The notes beneath the pieces were generated by a model. It was not told where the DNA came from. It worked only from the letters and a program-made list of their open reading frames with translations, and did no database searches. Source: a bacterium (GTDB taxonomy: Bacteria > Bacillota > Clostridia > Oscillospirales > CAG-272). Taken from it: a stretch of DNA of 22,699 nucleotides. Location: NCBI GenBank assembly GCA_004558975.1, contig SFZB01000010.1, positions 1-22,699 on the forward strand, read 5' to 3'. A program made the translations under genes and the position numbers. Shown piece by piece: positions 1-7,045 of the stretch (its first letter is position 1; each line of letters begins with the position of its first letter).

Positions 1-12
1 AAAATCTTCGTT

Positions 13-534
13 CTATCCGTGTTCCTCTGTCCGATAGACGGTGCCGCAGTACGGGCATTTGCCGGACGCGCCGCGGTAGGTGAACTTGGCGGCGCAGGAG
101 GGACATTCGACGTCGTGCTCGACCTCGTCCGGGTTTCTTTCCGGGACGAACTTTTTGATGGTATCACCGTCGCGCACATAGGCGTCGAGATACCCTTTGG
201 CGAAGGCAGTGTCCAGGAAACCCCGGGCGTCGTCCTCCTTCACGCGGAGGTGCGCGGCGAGCCGCGCGACCGTGGTGAGCCCCAGCTTTTCCACCCCGAA
301 CACCACGCGTTCGAGCGTGCGGCGATTCCCGTACGTGACCCACAGGATCGGCGCCGCATAGAAGTCCGCGGCGGTGAAGACAATCCCCGCGACCATGAGG
401 GCGGTGCCGCCGGCGCCCCAGGCGTCCGTATGCGTGGCGCCGATGATGAGCATCGGGATCCCGATGACGAACAGGAGCGTCGAGATAAGTGCCGCCGCAA
501 AGGTGCAACGCACCGACCGATTGACCTTTTCCAT
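13..534 (-). CDS. Small membrane protein with C-terminal zinc ribbon
   Basis: A 173-residue protein I cannot assign to a named family. Two hydrophobic segments lie near the N-terminus (about residues 11-33 and 43-66), so it should be an inner-membrane protein. Residues about 75-130 look like a small helical or winged-helix-like domain. The C-terminus carries two CxxC pairs (CPSC near 145 and CPYC near 160), a rubredoxin-like zinc ribbon. The ATG at 534 follows an AAAGGAAA ribosome site. Upstream it is separated from the lipoprotein gene by a strong hairpin (593-628). A weak TATAAC lies upstream but without a convincing -35 box. The gene is complete in the window, with its stop 12 bases from the edge, so the downstream partner is unseen. 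The function is unknown; a membrane-tethered nucleic-acid- or protein-binding adaptor is only a guess. Confidence 0.8.
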   Translation of the reverse strand: MEKVNRSVRCTFAAALISTLLFVIGIPMLIIGATHTDAWGAGGTALMVAGIVFTAADFYAAPILWVTYGNRRTLERVVFGVEKLGLTTVARLAAHLRVKEDDARGFLDTAFAKGYLDAYVRDGDTIKKFVPERNPDEVEHDVECPSCAAKFTYRGASGKCPYCGTVYRTEEHG

Positions 535-592
535 CGTATTTCCTTTCTTTTTGTACCGTTATAGGGCTGCGAAACGAATCCGCAGAAAACCT

Positions 593-628
593 AAAGAAAG
601 AACACCCCAATCGGAGTGTTCTTTCTTT
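593..628 (-). terminator. Terminator of lipoprotein gene, possibly bidirectional
   Basis: A 16-bp stem with one mismatch (arms 593-608 and 613-628) and a 4-nt loop. The distal stem and flank are A/T-rich, so on the minus strand it ends in CTTTCTTTAGGTTTT and on the plus strand in TTCTTTCTTTT. It lies about 60 bases beyond the lipoprotein stop codon and in front of the gene at 13-534. Confidence 0.8.
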
Positions 629-685
629 TGCGTCCCGCGACGGGACACGAAACGTTTTCTTTCAAAACAGTCGGTAAAGACTTGC

Positions 686-2350
686 TTATTCCGTTACGTC
701 GACGTCAGCGGTTTTCCAGGCTTCGACCACCTTGTTGAGAACTTCCTGCTTCGCGCCGACGCATGCGGCCATCATGGAGGAGATGTTCTGGTATTGGGTC
801 ATGTTGCCTTGCTTGATGAGCTGTGCCCAGCAGTTATCTTTACCGATGGTCCAGTCACGGTTCAGAATCAGGTTCTCGATGATCGCGTTCTTTGCGTTAC
901 CGAGACGGTTGTAGATCATGTTGAGGATGTTGCTGGCACCCGAGCCGGCGAGGTACTTACCGAGGATTGCGTCGTCGAAGTACGTATCCTTGACCGTGCC
1001 GGATTCTTCGGTCGACAACTGGATGTATGCGGACATTGCCGCCTGATTCGTGCTGTGGTACGAGAGCGCACCGACACGGGCACGGGAGTTGGTCAGCGTG
1101 CTGTAGTCGCGATTTTCGTTGAGTTTCGGAACAGGCAGAATGGACAGCGACCCCTGCGTCATCCCCTGGAAGTCGGCAGTCTCAAGAATACCGAGCATGT
1201 TAACGGTCGCAAAGAGTGATTCCCCGGAGGTGAACTTGCGGTTGGATTCGCCGACCGCTGCGCTTTCGCCGGGCAGCATCACGATGCCGCGGACACCGCT
1301 GAGCGTCCCTGCCTTGGAGAACAGTTGCTGCAGTTCGGAGCAGGTGGTCTTGAGGGTGTACTTATCGCCGTCCTGCTTGTAGATCGTGTAGTCGGTGGAG
1401 TAGAGGAAGCCGGTCGCCATCATACCGCCGTTGGCAATCGCCATGAGGATTCTCGAGTCGTCGATGGTCGCGCTGCCGGCGCTGGAAGCAACCCCGTTAT
1501 AGGAGAGGAGTTGATCCCACGTCCACTTGCCGTCCAGAACCATCTGATAGAGTTTCGCCGCGTCCGCATCGTCGGTCGCGTACTCGGTGTACATGGAGAG
1601 GTTGAAGGGGAGGACGAGCATCGCACGGAGGACATCGAGGAAGTAGTCGCTCGCGATGAGCACCTGACGGTCTTCCGTCAGCGTCATATCGCTCATCAGT
1701 GCGGTGTTGTAACCGTTGTAGGACTCGATGTCGAAGTAGCCGCCGACCCAGCCGGCAACGCCGCTGTCGGTCTTGGTGTACTTCAGAATATTATCGAACA
1801 CTGCCTTTTCGCAGGCGGCGCCGAGCATATCATACATCAAGTCGATGTACAGATCGGCTTTGTTCGAGTTGGAGTAGTTGCGCTCCGCCTGTGCGATGAC
1901 AGAGGAGACGTGGCTCCAACGGTCGGAGTAACCTTCGACGAGCGTGTACTTGTAGTCAATCTTGACATTGATGCCGTTCTTCTTGCTCTCGACGTTGCGG
2001 TTACGCTCTTTGACGAGGTTCTTCACCTTGTCGACGCCGGTCGTCTCGGAGATCTTGTCGGGCCCCTGGATGTAAGCGACATCGGCAGGGAGCTCGGGGT
2101 CTGCGGCGTCGTTGGACAGCTGGATGGTCAGCATCTTCTGCCCGAAATCGACGGAGTCGTACCATTTCGCTTCGGTCGTTTCGCCGGGATTGGTTGTTCC
2201 GCCGTTGCCGCCGTTGTTGCCGCTGTTGTTGCCGCTGTTGTTGCCGTTGTTCGGCTTGCTGTCGTCTTTCTTGCCGCAGGCAACCGCCATCGCAAAGACC
2301 ATCACCAGCACGAGCATCAGGCACAGCACCTTGGTGAGTCTTGATTTCAT
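686..2350 (-). CDS. Lipoprotein, probable extracellular solute-binding protein
   Basis: A 554-residue secreted lipoprotein. The N-terminus has a basic start, a hydrophobic core and a lipobox ending AVAC, with the modified cysteine at residue 25. An Asn/Gly/Ser-rich linker follows (about residues 34-60), then a large globular region starting with WYDSVDF. Length and layout fit the cluster-1 type solute-binding proteins of ABC importers, common as long, divergent lipoproteins in gut Clostridia. The ligand cannot be read from sequence. No permease or ATPase gene is adjacent: the upstream neighbour is divergent and the downstream gene lies beyond a terminator, so it is an orphan here. The ATG at 2350 has an AAGGAG site 8-9 bases upstream. 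The binding-protein assignment is inference from architecture; the lipoprotein call is secure. Confidence 0.75.
   Translation of the reverse strand: MKSRLTKVLCLMLVLVMVFAMAVACGKKDDSKPNNGNNSGNNSGNNGGNGGTTNPGETTEAKWYDSVDFGQKMLTIQLSNDAADPELPADVAYIQGPDKISETTGVDKVKNLVKERNRNVESKKNGINVKIDYKYTLVEGYSDRWSHVSSVIAQAERNYSNSNKADLYIDLMYDMLGAACEKAVFDNILKYTKTDSGVAGWVGGYFDIESYNGYNTALMSDMTLTEDRQVLIASDYFLDVLRAMLVLPFNLSMYTEYATDDADAAKLYQMVLDGKWTWDQLLSYNGVASSAGSATIDDSRILMAIANGGMMATGFLYSTDYTIYKQDGDKYTLKTTCSELQQLFSKAGTLSGVRGIVMLPGESAAVGESNRKFTSGESLFATVNMLGILETADFQGMTQGSLSILPVPKLNENRDYSTLTNSRARVGALSYHSTNQAAMSAYIQLSTEESGTVKDTYFDDAILGKYLAGSGASNILNMIYNRLGNAKNAIIENLILNRDWTIGKDNCWAQLIKQGNMTQYQNISSMMAACVGAKQEVLNKVVEAWKTADVDVTE
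2205..2258 (-). repeat. Short-period repeat coding the Asn/Gly linker
   Basis: Iterated GGCAACAACAGC-like 12-mers (GCTGTTGTTGCC on the plus strand) encode the NNSGNNSGNNGG linker that spaces the lipoprotein domain from the membrane. Such a tract is prone to in-frame expansion or contraction. Confidence 0.7.
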
Positions 2351-2386
2351 AAGACTTTCTCCTTAATAATATTATTTCGGGCAGAG

Positions 2387-2415
2387 ATCATAGTGCCCCT
2401 ACCCTTGCGTGTCCT
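2387..2415 (-). promoter_or_regulatory. Candidate sigma-A promoter of the lipoprotein gene
   Basis: On the minus strand AGGACA (2415-2410, 4 of 6 matches) is followed by a 17-base spacer and TATGAT (2392-2387, 5 of 6). It would give a leader of about 30 bases before the ATG at 2350. The -35 box is weak. Confidence 0.45.
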
Positions 2416-2731
2416 CAGTTTAGCACAGCCAAAAACGGCAAGTCAAGGCAATTCGCGGCAAGAATCCCATATCCGGCGGAATATTTCCGCGATTTGTACA
2501 AATAGAATCCTGCTGCTTTGGCAACCTGCACAACGGGCGCGGCGAGGGCACATCCGCCCCACTCGGCTTGCAGCTTTTTTCGACACTTCGGCATCATTCC
2601 GCCGACCCCTGCCGGCGGGCGGTCCTGCCCCCGGGGAGCCCCGGCGCGTTTGCTTTTTCCGCGATGCTGGTGACATCCGCGCCGGGCGCGCTTTGGCACG
2701 GCGTGCGACGCGACCGCGCGTCCCCCGCCTC
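2416..2731. other. Gene-free divergent intergenic region
   Basis: This GC-rich stretch separates the divergent lipoprotein and nucleotidyltransferase genes. Open frames cross it on both strands, but none has a ribosome site or a protein-like composition. I see only short GC palindromes and no RNA gene or mobile element. Confidence 0.5.
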
Positions 2732-2760
2732 TTGACTTCCTGCTACCGTCGTTATATAAT
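2732..2760 (+). promoter_or_regulatory. Sigma-A promoter of the nucleotidyltransferase gene
   Basis: TTGACT (2732-2737), a 17-base spacer, then TATAAT (2755-2760). Transcription should begin near 2767, leaving a leader of about 90 bases with a small GC hairpin (GCGCC/GGCGC) just before the AAGGAGG ribosome site. Confidence 0.85.
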
Positions 2761-2857
2761 GAGGCGTGTCTTGCCCCCGGCGGACTGCGGGATTCCGCGT
2801 TCGATGCGGCGGGCGGCAGAACGCGCCTTTCGGGCGCGCCATTATCAAGGAGGAGCC

Positions 2858-3715
2858 ATGGAACAACAAAAAACAGACCTTGTCGTTCTTGCGGCGGGCA
2901 TGGGCAGCCGCTTCGGCGGTTGCAAACAAATGGCGTCATTCGGTCCGCACGGCGAGACCATCATCGATTATGCACTGTACGACGCACGCCTTGCCGGGTT
3001 CGACCGGGCGGTCATCATCATCAAGCACGCGATCGAGCACGACTTCCGCGAGACGGTCGGCAAGCGGATCGAAAAGATCATGGACGTGACCTACGCATTT
3101 CAGGAATTTGACAAGGTGCCGGCGCCCTATCGGGTGGCGCCCGATCGCGTCAAGCCGCTCGGCACCGGGCAGGCGATCCTGTGCGCGAAGGACGATATCA
3201 GACATCCTTTCTGCGTCATCAACTCGGATGACTTCTACGGCAGAGAGTCCTTTTTCCTCATTCACGACTACCTCGTGAGAGAAGGGAAAAACTGCATGGC
3301 GGGCTATTTACTGGGCAACACGCTGTCCGACATGGGCGGTGTCAACCGCGGGATCTGCCGCGTCGGCGAGGACGGGCGACTGCTTGAGATCGTCGAGACG
3401 ATGAACATTACGCGCGAGAGCGGCATCCCCGACGATACCGTCGTCTCCATGAATATGTGGGGGCTGATGCCCGACCTGCTCCCGCTCCTCGAAGAGGACT
3501 TCCGCGACTTCATGGCGCATATGACGAACCCCCTGAAAGACGAGCACTACCTCCCCACCTTCATCGACAAGATGATCCACGAGGGGAAGACCGATGTCAC
3601 GGTGCTCCGCTCGGGCGCCAAGTGGCACGGCGTTACCTATAAAGAAGATACCGAGGCGCTCCGCCGTGCGATCGCCGCGATGTACGCCGACGGCACCTAC
3701 CCCGAGACGTTCTGA
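2858..3715 (+). CDS. NTP-transferase-fold sugar nucleotidyltransferase-like protein
   Basis: A 285-residue protein of the nucleotide-diphospho-sugar transferase fold. The N-terminus VVLAAGMGSRFGG (about residues 9-21) is the NTP-binding signature LAAGxGxRxGG, followed by K24, as in glucose-1-phosphate thymidylyl/uridylyltransferases and MobA-like enzymes. PLGTGQA (near 102) and NSDDFYG (near 124) match the nucleotide-contact and metal-binding aspartate segments. It probably joins a sugar- or polyol-phosphate to a nucleotide, but the substrate is not readable. The frame stays open upstream to 2393, but the ATG at 2858 has an AAGGAGG site and sits downstream of a good promoter, so it is the start. 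It is monocistronic: a weak terminator and a fresh promoter separate it from fucO. Confidence 0.85.
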   Translation: MEQQKTDLVVLAAGMGSRFGGCKQMASFGPHGETIIDYALYDARLAGFDRAVIIIKHAIEHDFRETVGKRIEKIMDVTYAFQEFDKVPAPYRVAPDRVKPLGTGQAILCAKDDIRHPFCVINSDDFYGRESFFLIHDYLVREGKNCMAGYLLGNTLSDMGGVNRGICRVGEDGRLLEIVETMNITRESGIPDDTVVSMNMWGLMPDLLPLLEEDFRDFMAHMTNPLKDEHYLPTFIDKMIHEGKTDVTVLRSGAKWHGVTYKEDTEALRRAIAAMYADGTYPETF

Positions 3716-3734
3716 CGGCGCTATTGACACGGAA

Positions 3735-3756
3735 CCGTTCCGAAAAACGGATTTTT
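3735..3756 (+). terminator. Weak intrinsic terminator after the nucleotidyltransferase
   Basis: CCGTT (3735-3739) pairs with AACGG (3746-3750) around a 6-base loop, followed by ATTTTT. The stem is short, but position and T-run fit. Confidence 0.45.
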
Positions 3757-3802
3757 CATAAGATATTCACAAAAAGTGCAAAGTTTTTTGCCGTTGTTCC
3801 CA

Positions 3803-3831
3803 TTGTTTTGTGCGAAAAACTCTGTTATACT
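3803..3831 (+). promoter_or_regulatory. Sigma-A promoter of fucO
   Basis: TTGTTT (3803-3808), 17 bases, then TATACT (3826-3831). The -10 box is embedded in the palindrome at 3821-3840. Confidence 0.8.
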
Positions 3832-3840
3832 GATAACAGA
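3821..3840. promoter_or_regulatory. Palindromic operator candidate over the fucO -10 box and start
   Basis: TCTGTTAT-ACTG-ATAACAGA is a perfect inverted repeat with 8-bp arms and a 4-bp centre. It covers the -10 hexamer and the expected start of transcription, where a dimeric repressor would block initiation. As RNA it would sit at the extreme 5' end and has no T-run, so an operator is more likely than a terminator. The regulator is not in the window. Confidence 0.65.
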
Positions 3841-3866
3841 AATTTTGCTGAAAAGGAGATTTGACT

Positions 3867-5015
3867 ATGGCAAACCGCATTGTTCTCAATACCATTTCCT
3901 ATCACGGAAAGGGCGCGATCGGGGAGATCCCGAACGAACTTAACGCACGCGGCTACAAGCACGCGTTCGTCTGCTCCGACCCGGATCTCGTGAGGTTCGG
4001 TGTGACCAAAAAGGTGACGGACCTGCTCGACGCGGCAAAGATCCCTTACACGCTTTACAGCGATATCAAACCCAATCCGACCATTGAAAACGTACAGCAC
4101 GGGGTGGCGGCTTACAACGCCTCCGGCGCGGACTGCATCGTCGCCATCGGCGGCGGCTCCTCCATGGACACCGCGAAGGCGATCGGCATCATCGCGAACA
4201 ACCCCGAATTTGCCGATGTACGCTCGCTCGAGGGCGTCGCACCGACGAAGAAGCACGCCGTGTTTACGATCGCCGTCCCGACGACCGCCGGCACCGCCGC
4301 AGAGGTGACGATCAACTACGTCATCACCGATGTGGAGAAGAAGCGCAAGTTCGTCTGCGTGGATACGAACGACATTCCCGAGATTGCCGTCGTCGATCCC
4401 GACATGATGGCTTCCATGCCGAAGGGGCTGACCGCCGCGACGGGGATGGACGCGCTGACGCACGCCATCGAGGGCTATATCACCAAGGCGGCGTGGACCA
4501 TGACCGATATGTTCCACCTCAAGGCGATTGAGCTCATCAGCCGCTACCTGCGCGCATCCGTCGCGGGTGAGCCCGAGGGCAGAGAGGGTATGGCGCTCGC
4601 ACAGTATATCGCGGGGCAGGGCTTCTCGAACGTGGGGCTCGGCATCGTGCACAGCATGGCGCACGGGCTCGGCGCTCTCTATGACACGCCGCACGGCGTG
4701 GCGAACGCCATCATTCTGCCGACCGTCATGGCGTACAACGCACCGGCGACCGGGGACAAGTACCGCGATATCGCGAAGGCGATGGGCGTCAAGGGCACCG
4801 AGGGCATGACGATTGAAGAGGCGCGCAAAGCGGCAATCGAAGCCGTTCGTCAGCTTGCATCCGACGTCGGGATCCCTGTGAACCTCAAAGGCATTCTGCA
4901 TGAAGAAGACGTGCAGTTCCTCGCCGAGAGCGCATATGCCGATGCCTGCCGCCCGGGCAACCCGCGCGACACGAGCGTCGAGGAGATTGCGGAACTGTAC
5001 CGCTCGCTCCTGTAA
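3867..5015 (+). CDS. fucO: Iron-containing alcohol dehydrogenase, lactaldehyde reductase type
   Basis: A 382-residue group III (Fe-dependent) alcohol dehydrogenase. As I recall it, E. coli FucO shares long identical stretches, including NNPEFADVRSLEG, PTTAGTAAEVTINYVITD and GFSNVGLG. FucO reduces L-lactaldehyde to 1,2-propanediol with NADH, the fermentative end step of fucose and rhamnose breakdown. The NAD-binding GGGSSMDTAK motif (near residue 97) and the metal-ligand segments MDALTHAIEG and HSMAHGLGALYDTPHG, with their Asp and three His, are intact. The ATG at 3867 is chosen over an in-frame TTG at 3861 because AAAAGGAG is 8 bases from the ATG and would touch the TTG. The gene stands alone between its own promoter/operator and a strong terminator; no fucose or rhamnose genes are nearby, so the physiological aldehyde is uncertain. 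Confidence 0.92.
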   Translation: MANRIVLNTISYHGKGAIGEIPNELNARGYKHAFVCSDPDLVRFGVTKKVTDLLDAAKIPYTLYSDIKPNPTIENVQHGVAAYNASGADCIVAIGGGSSMDTAKAIGIIANNPEFADVRSLEGVAPTKKHAVFTIAVPTTAGTAAEVTINYVITDVEKKRKFVCVDTNDIPEIAVVDPDMMASMPKGLTAATGMDALTHAIEGYITKAAWTMTDMFHLKAIELISRYLRASVAGEPEGREGMALAQYIAGQGFSNVGLGIVHSMAHGLGALYDTPHGVANAIILPTVMAYNAPATGDKYRDIAKAMGVKGTEGMTIEEARKAAIEAVRQLASDVGIPVNLKGILHEEDVQFLAESAYADACRPGNPRDTSVEEIAELYRSLL

Positions 5016-5031
5016 GAAACAATAACACCAC

Positions 5032-5066
5032 GCGGAGCCCGGCTTTCCGGGCTCCGCTTTGCTTTT
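5032..5066 (+). terminator. Strong intrinsic terminator of fucO
   Basis: A perfect 11-bp stem, GCGGAGCCCGG (5032-5042) with CCGGGCTCCGC (5047-5057), CTTT loop, then TTTGCTTTT. It ends 17 bases after the fucO stop. Confidence 0.95.
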
Positions 5067-5266
5067 CGCCGGGCTCTGTTCTGCTATTTTTTCGACTTCG
5101 ACGCCCCGTGCGTGACAGCCGTTTGCGGTGATTGACCCGTCGGCGCAGCCATGGGGGCGGTGCTGTTTGGCAGCCCCCGGCGGGGGCGGCTGCGCGATGG
5201 AACACTCCCTGCAAGGGGCGCCTACCGGACGCCCGCCCCCCCGAAAAGGTTTTCGGGAGGCGGCAC
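5067..5266. other. Gene-free spacer with one palindrome
   Basis: There is no convincing gene between the fucO terminator and the next promoter. A near-perfect palindrome, CCCGAAAA-GG-TTTTCGGG (5240-5257), lies just upstream of the -35 box of the kinase operon. It could be a regulator site, or a remnant hairpin. Confidence 0.4.
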
Positions 5267-5295
5267 TTGCACGCGCGGGCGAAATGTGGTAAACT
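5267..5295 (+). promoter_or_regulatory. Sigma-A promoter of the kinase-PqqD-peptidase operon
   Basis: TTGCAC (5267-5272), 17 bases, TAAACT (5290-5295). The start of transcription should be near 5302, leaving about 74 bases of leader before the kinase ATG. Confidence 0.7.
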
Positions 5296-5375
5296 GTTGC
5301 TGTTAAGAAAACAAGCGGTCTTATGCACGGGGAGAACGTGTGCCGCGTCCCCGTCGGGGAGAAAGGAGCCGTACC

Positions 5376-6089
5376 ATGCTGATTTCGCTCGCGGGGCTGA
5401 CGGTGGAGATTCTGCCACGCTATCCCGAACTCACGGCGCTGTGCCGTGATTACACGGCGGCGCCCGGTGCGACGCCCGACTTCTCCGTCTCGGTGACGGA
5501 GGAAGAAATCCGCGCGGAGGGGACGCCGGGCGACGGTTTTACCCCCGGGTATCTCGAGACGCTCGCGGTCTATCGGAAACTGTGTGAGCGGGCGCTCGAC
5601 CGCGGACGGTTGCTCCTGCACGGCTCCGCTTTCGCCTACCGTGGGGAGGGGGTGCTTTTCACCGCCCCGTCCGGGACGGGCAAGTCCACCCATGCGCGCC
5701 TCTGGCGCGAGGTGTACGGCGATCGCGTCACGGTCATCAATGACGACAAGCCGCTCCTCACCGTGTGGGAGGGGGGCGTCCGCATTTCGGGGACGCCGTG
5801 GGACGGCAAGCATCGGCTCTCGAACAATCTCACCGTGCCGCTCCGTGCGATCGTGCTGCTCGGACGGGGGCAGAAAGACGAGATTGTGCCGATCACCCCG
5901 TCGCGCGCCTATCCGTATCTTCTGGGGCAGACGTACCGTCCTGCCGACCCCGCGCGGCTCGCGCAGACGCTCTCGCTCTTGGACAGTGCCTTGCCGCGGC
6001 TCTCGCTCTATATGATGCGCGCCACGCTCTCGCCGGACGCCGCGCGGGTCGCCTGCCGCGGGATTTTCGGGGACGAGGCGGCGGAATAA
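5376..6089 (+). CDS. HPr-kinase/PEPCK-fold P-loop kinase
   Basis: A 237-residue soluble protein. HGSAFAYRGEGVLFTAPSGTGKST contains a Walker A loop (G100-T105), NDDKP (122-126) supplies the paired acidic residues, and GTPWDGK (139-145) follows, as in the HprK/PEPCK-like kinases found beside PqqD-domain genes in RiPP clusters, for example the serine kinase of phosphorylated lasso peptides. It is too short and lacks the HPr(Ser) kinase N-terminal domain, so it is not the carbon-catabolite kinase. The predicted job is ATP-dependent phosphorylation of a peptide or small-molecule hydroxyl; the substrate is unknown. The ATG at 5376 has AAAGGAG 7 bases upstream; an upstream in-frame GTG lacks one. 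It is first in a three-gene operon, 114 bases before the PqqD gene. Confidence 0.8.
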   Translation: MLISLAGLTVEILPRYPELTALCRDYTAAPGATPDFSVSVTEEEIRAEGTPGDGFTPGYLETLAVYRKLCERALDRGRLLLHGSAFAYRGEGVLFTAPSGTGKSTHARLWREVYGDRVTVINDDKPLLTVWEGGVRISGTPWDGKHRLSNNLTVPLRAIVLLGRGQKDEIVPITPSRAYPYLLGQTYRPADPARLAQTLSLLDSALPRLSLYMMRATLSPDAARVACRGIFGDEAAE

Positions 6090-6203
6090 ACCAAAACCGC
6101 CCGGGCGGGGGCGGTATCGAGAAAATCAGCGCCGAGCGGCAACGCCGATTCGCGCTATAGCGGCTCTGCGGCTTTGCCGTCGGGCACATTCGGGAGGAAA
6201 AAC

Positions 6204-6473
6204 ATGAAACTGATTTCGGGGCTTCTGATTCACGACACGCCGGACGGCACGATCGCCGTCGCGACGGGGAAGGCTTCTACGGTGCTGAACGGCATGATCC
6301 GTCTGTCGCCGGTGGCGGCGTTCCTGTTCCGCGAGATGACGGAGGAGACGACCGAGGACGCGCTCGTGGCGTCGGTGCTCGAGCACTATGACGGGGTCGA
6401 CGAGGAGACCGCGCGGCGGGACGTCGGCGAGATGCTGGAGAAACTGCGCCGGGCGCGTTTGCTGGAAGAATGA
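6204..6473 (+). CDS. PqqD-family peptide-recognition protein (RRE)
   Basis: An 89-residue protein with PqqD/RRE layout: an N-terminal beta segment (KLISGLLIHDTPDGTIAVATG), a short NGMIRLSPVAAFLF helix, and a helical half with VLEHYDGVDEETARRDVGEMLEKLRRARLL. In PQQ, lasso-peptide and radical-SAM RiPP systems such proteins bind the precursor leader peptide and present it to the modifying enzyme. The ATG at 6204 follows GGGAGGA by 5 bases; earlier in-frame starts lack a site. The TGA overlaps the next ATG (ATGA), so the peptidase is probably translated by coupling. No precursor gene is visible nearby. The family call is firm; the peptide partner is unknown. Confidence 0.85.
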   Translation: MKLISGLLIHDTPDGTIAVATGKASTVLNGMIRLSPVAAFLFREMTEETTEDALVASVLEHYDGVDEETARRDVGEMLEKLRRARLLEE

Positions 6474-7039
6474 CGGATCTGTTTGACAGCGCCGATGCGG
6501 CGGGTGCGCCCGTGGGCGCGGAGATGGAAGTGCCGGGCGGCGGGCAGGCGTCCCAAAACGGCGGCACGGACGGGACGCTCCCCGAGCGCGTGCGTACCAT
6601 TGAAGAGGAACTCGCCGAGCAGGGCGTGTATTACGGCACAACGACGGGCGACAGCATGGAGCCCCTGCTCCACCACCGTCGGCAGACCATCGTCCTGAAG
6701 CCGTTTGCGCCGGGGGCGCGCGCCGTGAGGGGCGACGTCATTCTGGTGAAGCGCGAGGACGGGCACTATGTGCTGCACCGCGTCGTGCGGGTGTTGCCGC
6801 TCCCGGAGGGCGGGTACCTCACCCGGGGGGACAACCGTCTGCACCGCGATCTGCCCGTGCCGGAGGAGCAGGTGCTCGCCCGTTTCGACGGGTACTATCA
6901 CGGGACGGAGTTTGTCCCCGTCGACTCCGCGCGCTATCGCGCGTATGTGTGGTTCTGGGTCAAGAACCCCTGTCGCTTCGCGTACCTCGCCGCCCGCTCC
7001 GCCGTGCGCCGCGTGACCCGCGGTAAGAAACGGAAGTAA
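6470..7039 (+). CDS. S24/S26 peptidase, SipW/Sec11-like (Ser-His) signal peptidase
   Basis: A 189-residue protein with the signal-peptidase core: GDSMEP with nucleophile Ser62, RGDVILVK (87-94), YVLHRVVRV with His103, and TRGDN with Asp121. The His in place of the usual Lys general base is the mark of archaeal, ER and SipW-type enzymes. It lacks the usual N-terminal transmembrane anchor: residues 1-50 are Gly/Ala/Glu-rich and polar. The C-terminal part has an aromatic segment (AYVWFWV) and a very basic tail ending GKKRK, perhaps for membrane association. The start codon overlaps the pqqD-like stop. In this operon it most likely cleaves the leader of, or secretes, a peptide recognised by the PqqD-like protein. 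It ends 27 bases before a long hairpin. Confidence 0.85.
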   Translation: MTDLFDSADAAGAPVGAEMEVPGGGQASQNGGTDGTLPERVRTIEEELAEQGVYYGTTTGDSMEPLLHHRRQTIVLKPFAPGARAVRGDVILVKREDGHYVLHRVVRVLPLPEGGYLTRGDNRLHRDLPVPEEQVLARFDGYYHGTEFVPVDSARYRAYVWFWVKNPCRFAYLAARSAVRRVTRGKKRK

Positions 7040-7045
7040 CGGGGG

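Noticed and set aside
1325..2344. 339-codon ORF antisense to the lipoprotein
   Set aside because: It is a shadow of the GC-rich coding strand: no ribosome site, Val/Gly/Arg-heavy composition and no recognisable domain.
3724..3729. TTGACA as a second fucO promoter
   Set aside because: No -10 box stands at a workable distance; the hexamer lies in front of the terminator hairpin.
5151..5306. 51-codon ORF ending in CCC, a tempting RiPP precursor upstream of the kinase
   Set aside because: It has no ribosome site, and the operon promoter lies inside its 3' end, so it would not be on the operon transcript.
3825..5813. 662-codon ORF antisense to fucO and the kinase gene
   Set aside because: It spans two genuine plus-strand genes and an intergenic terminator and lacks a ribosome site.
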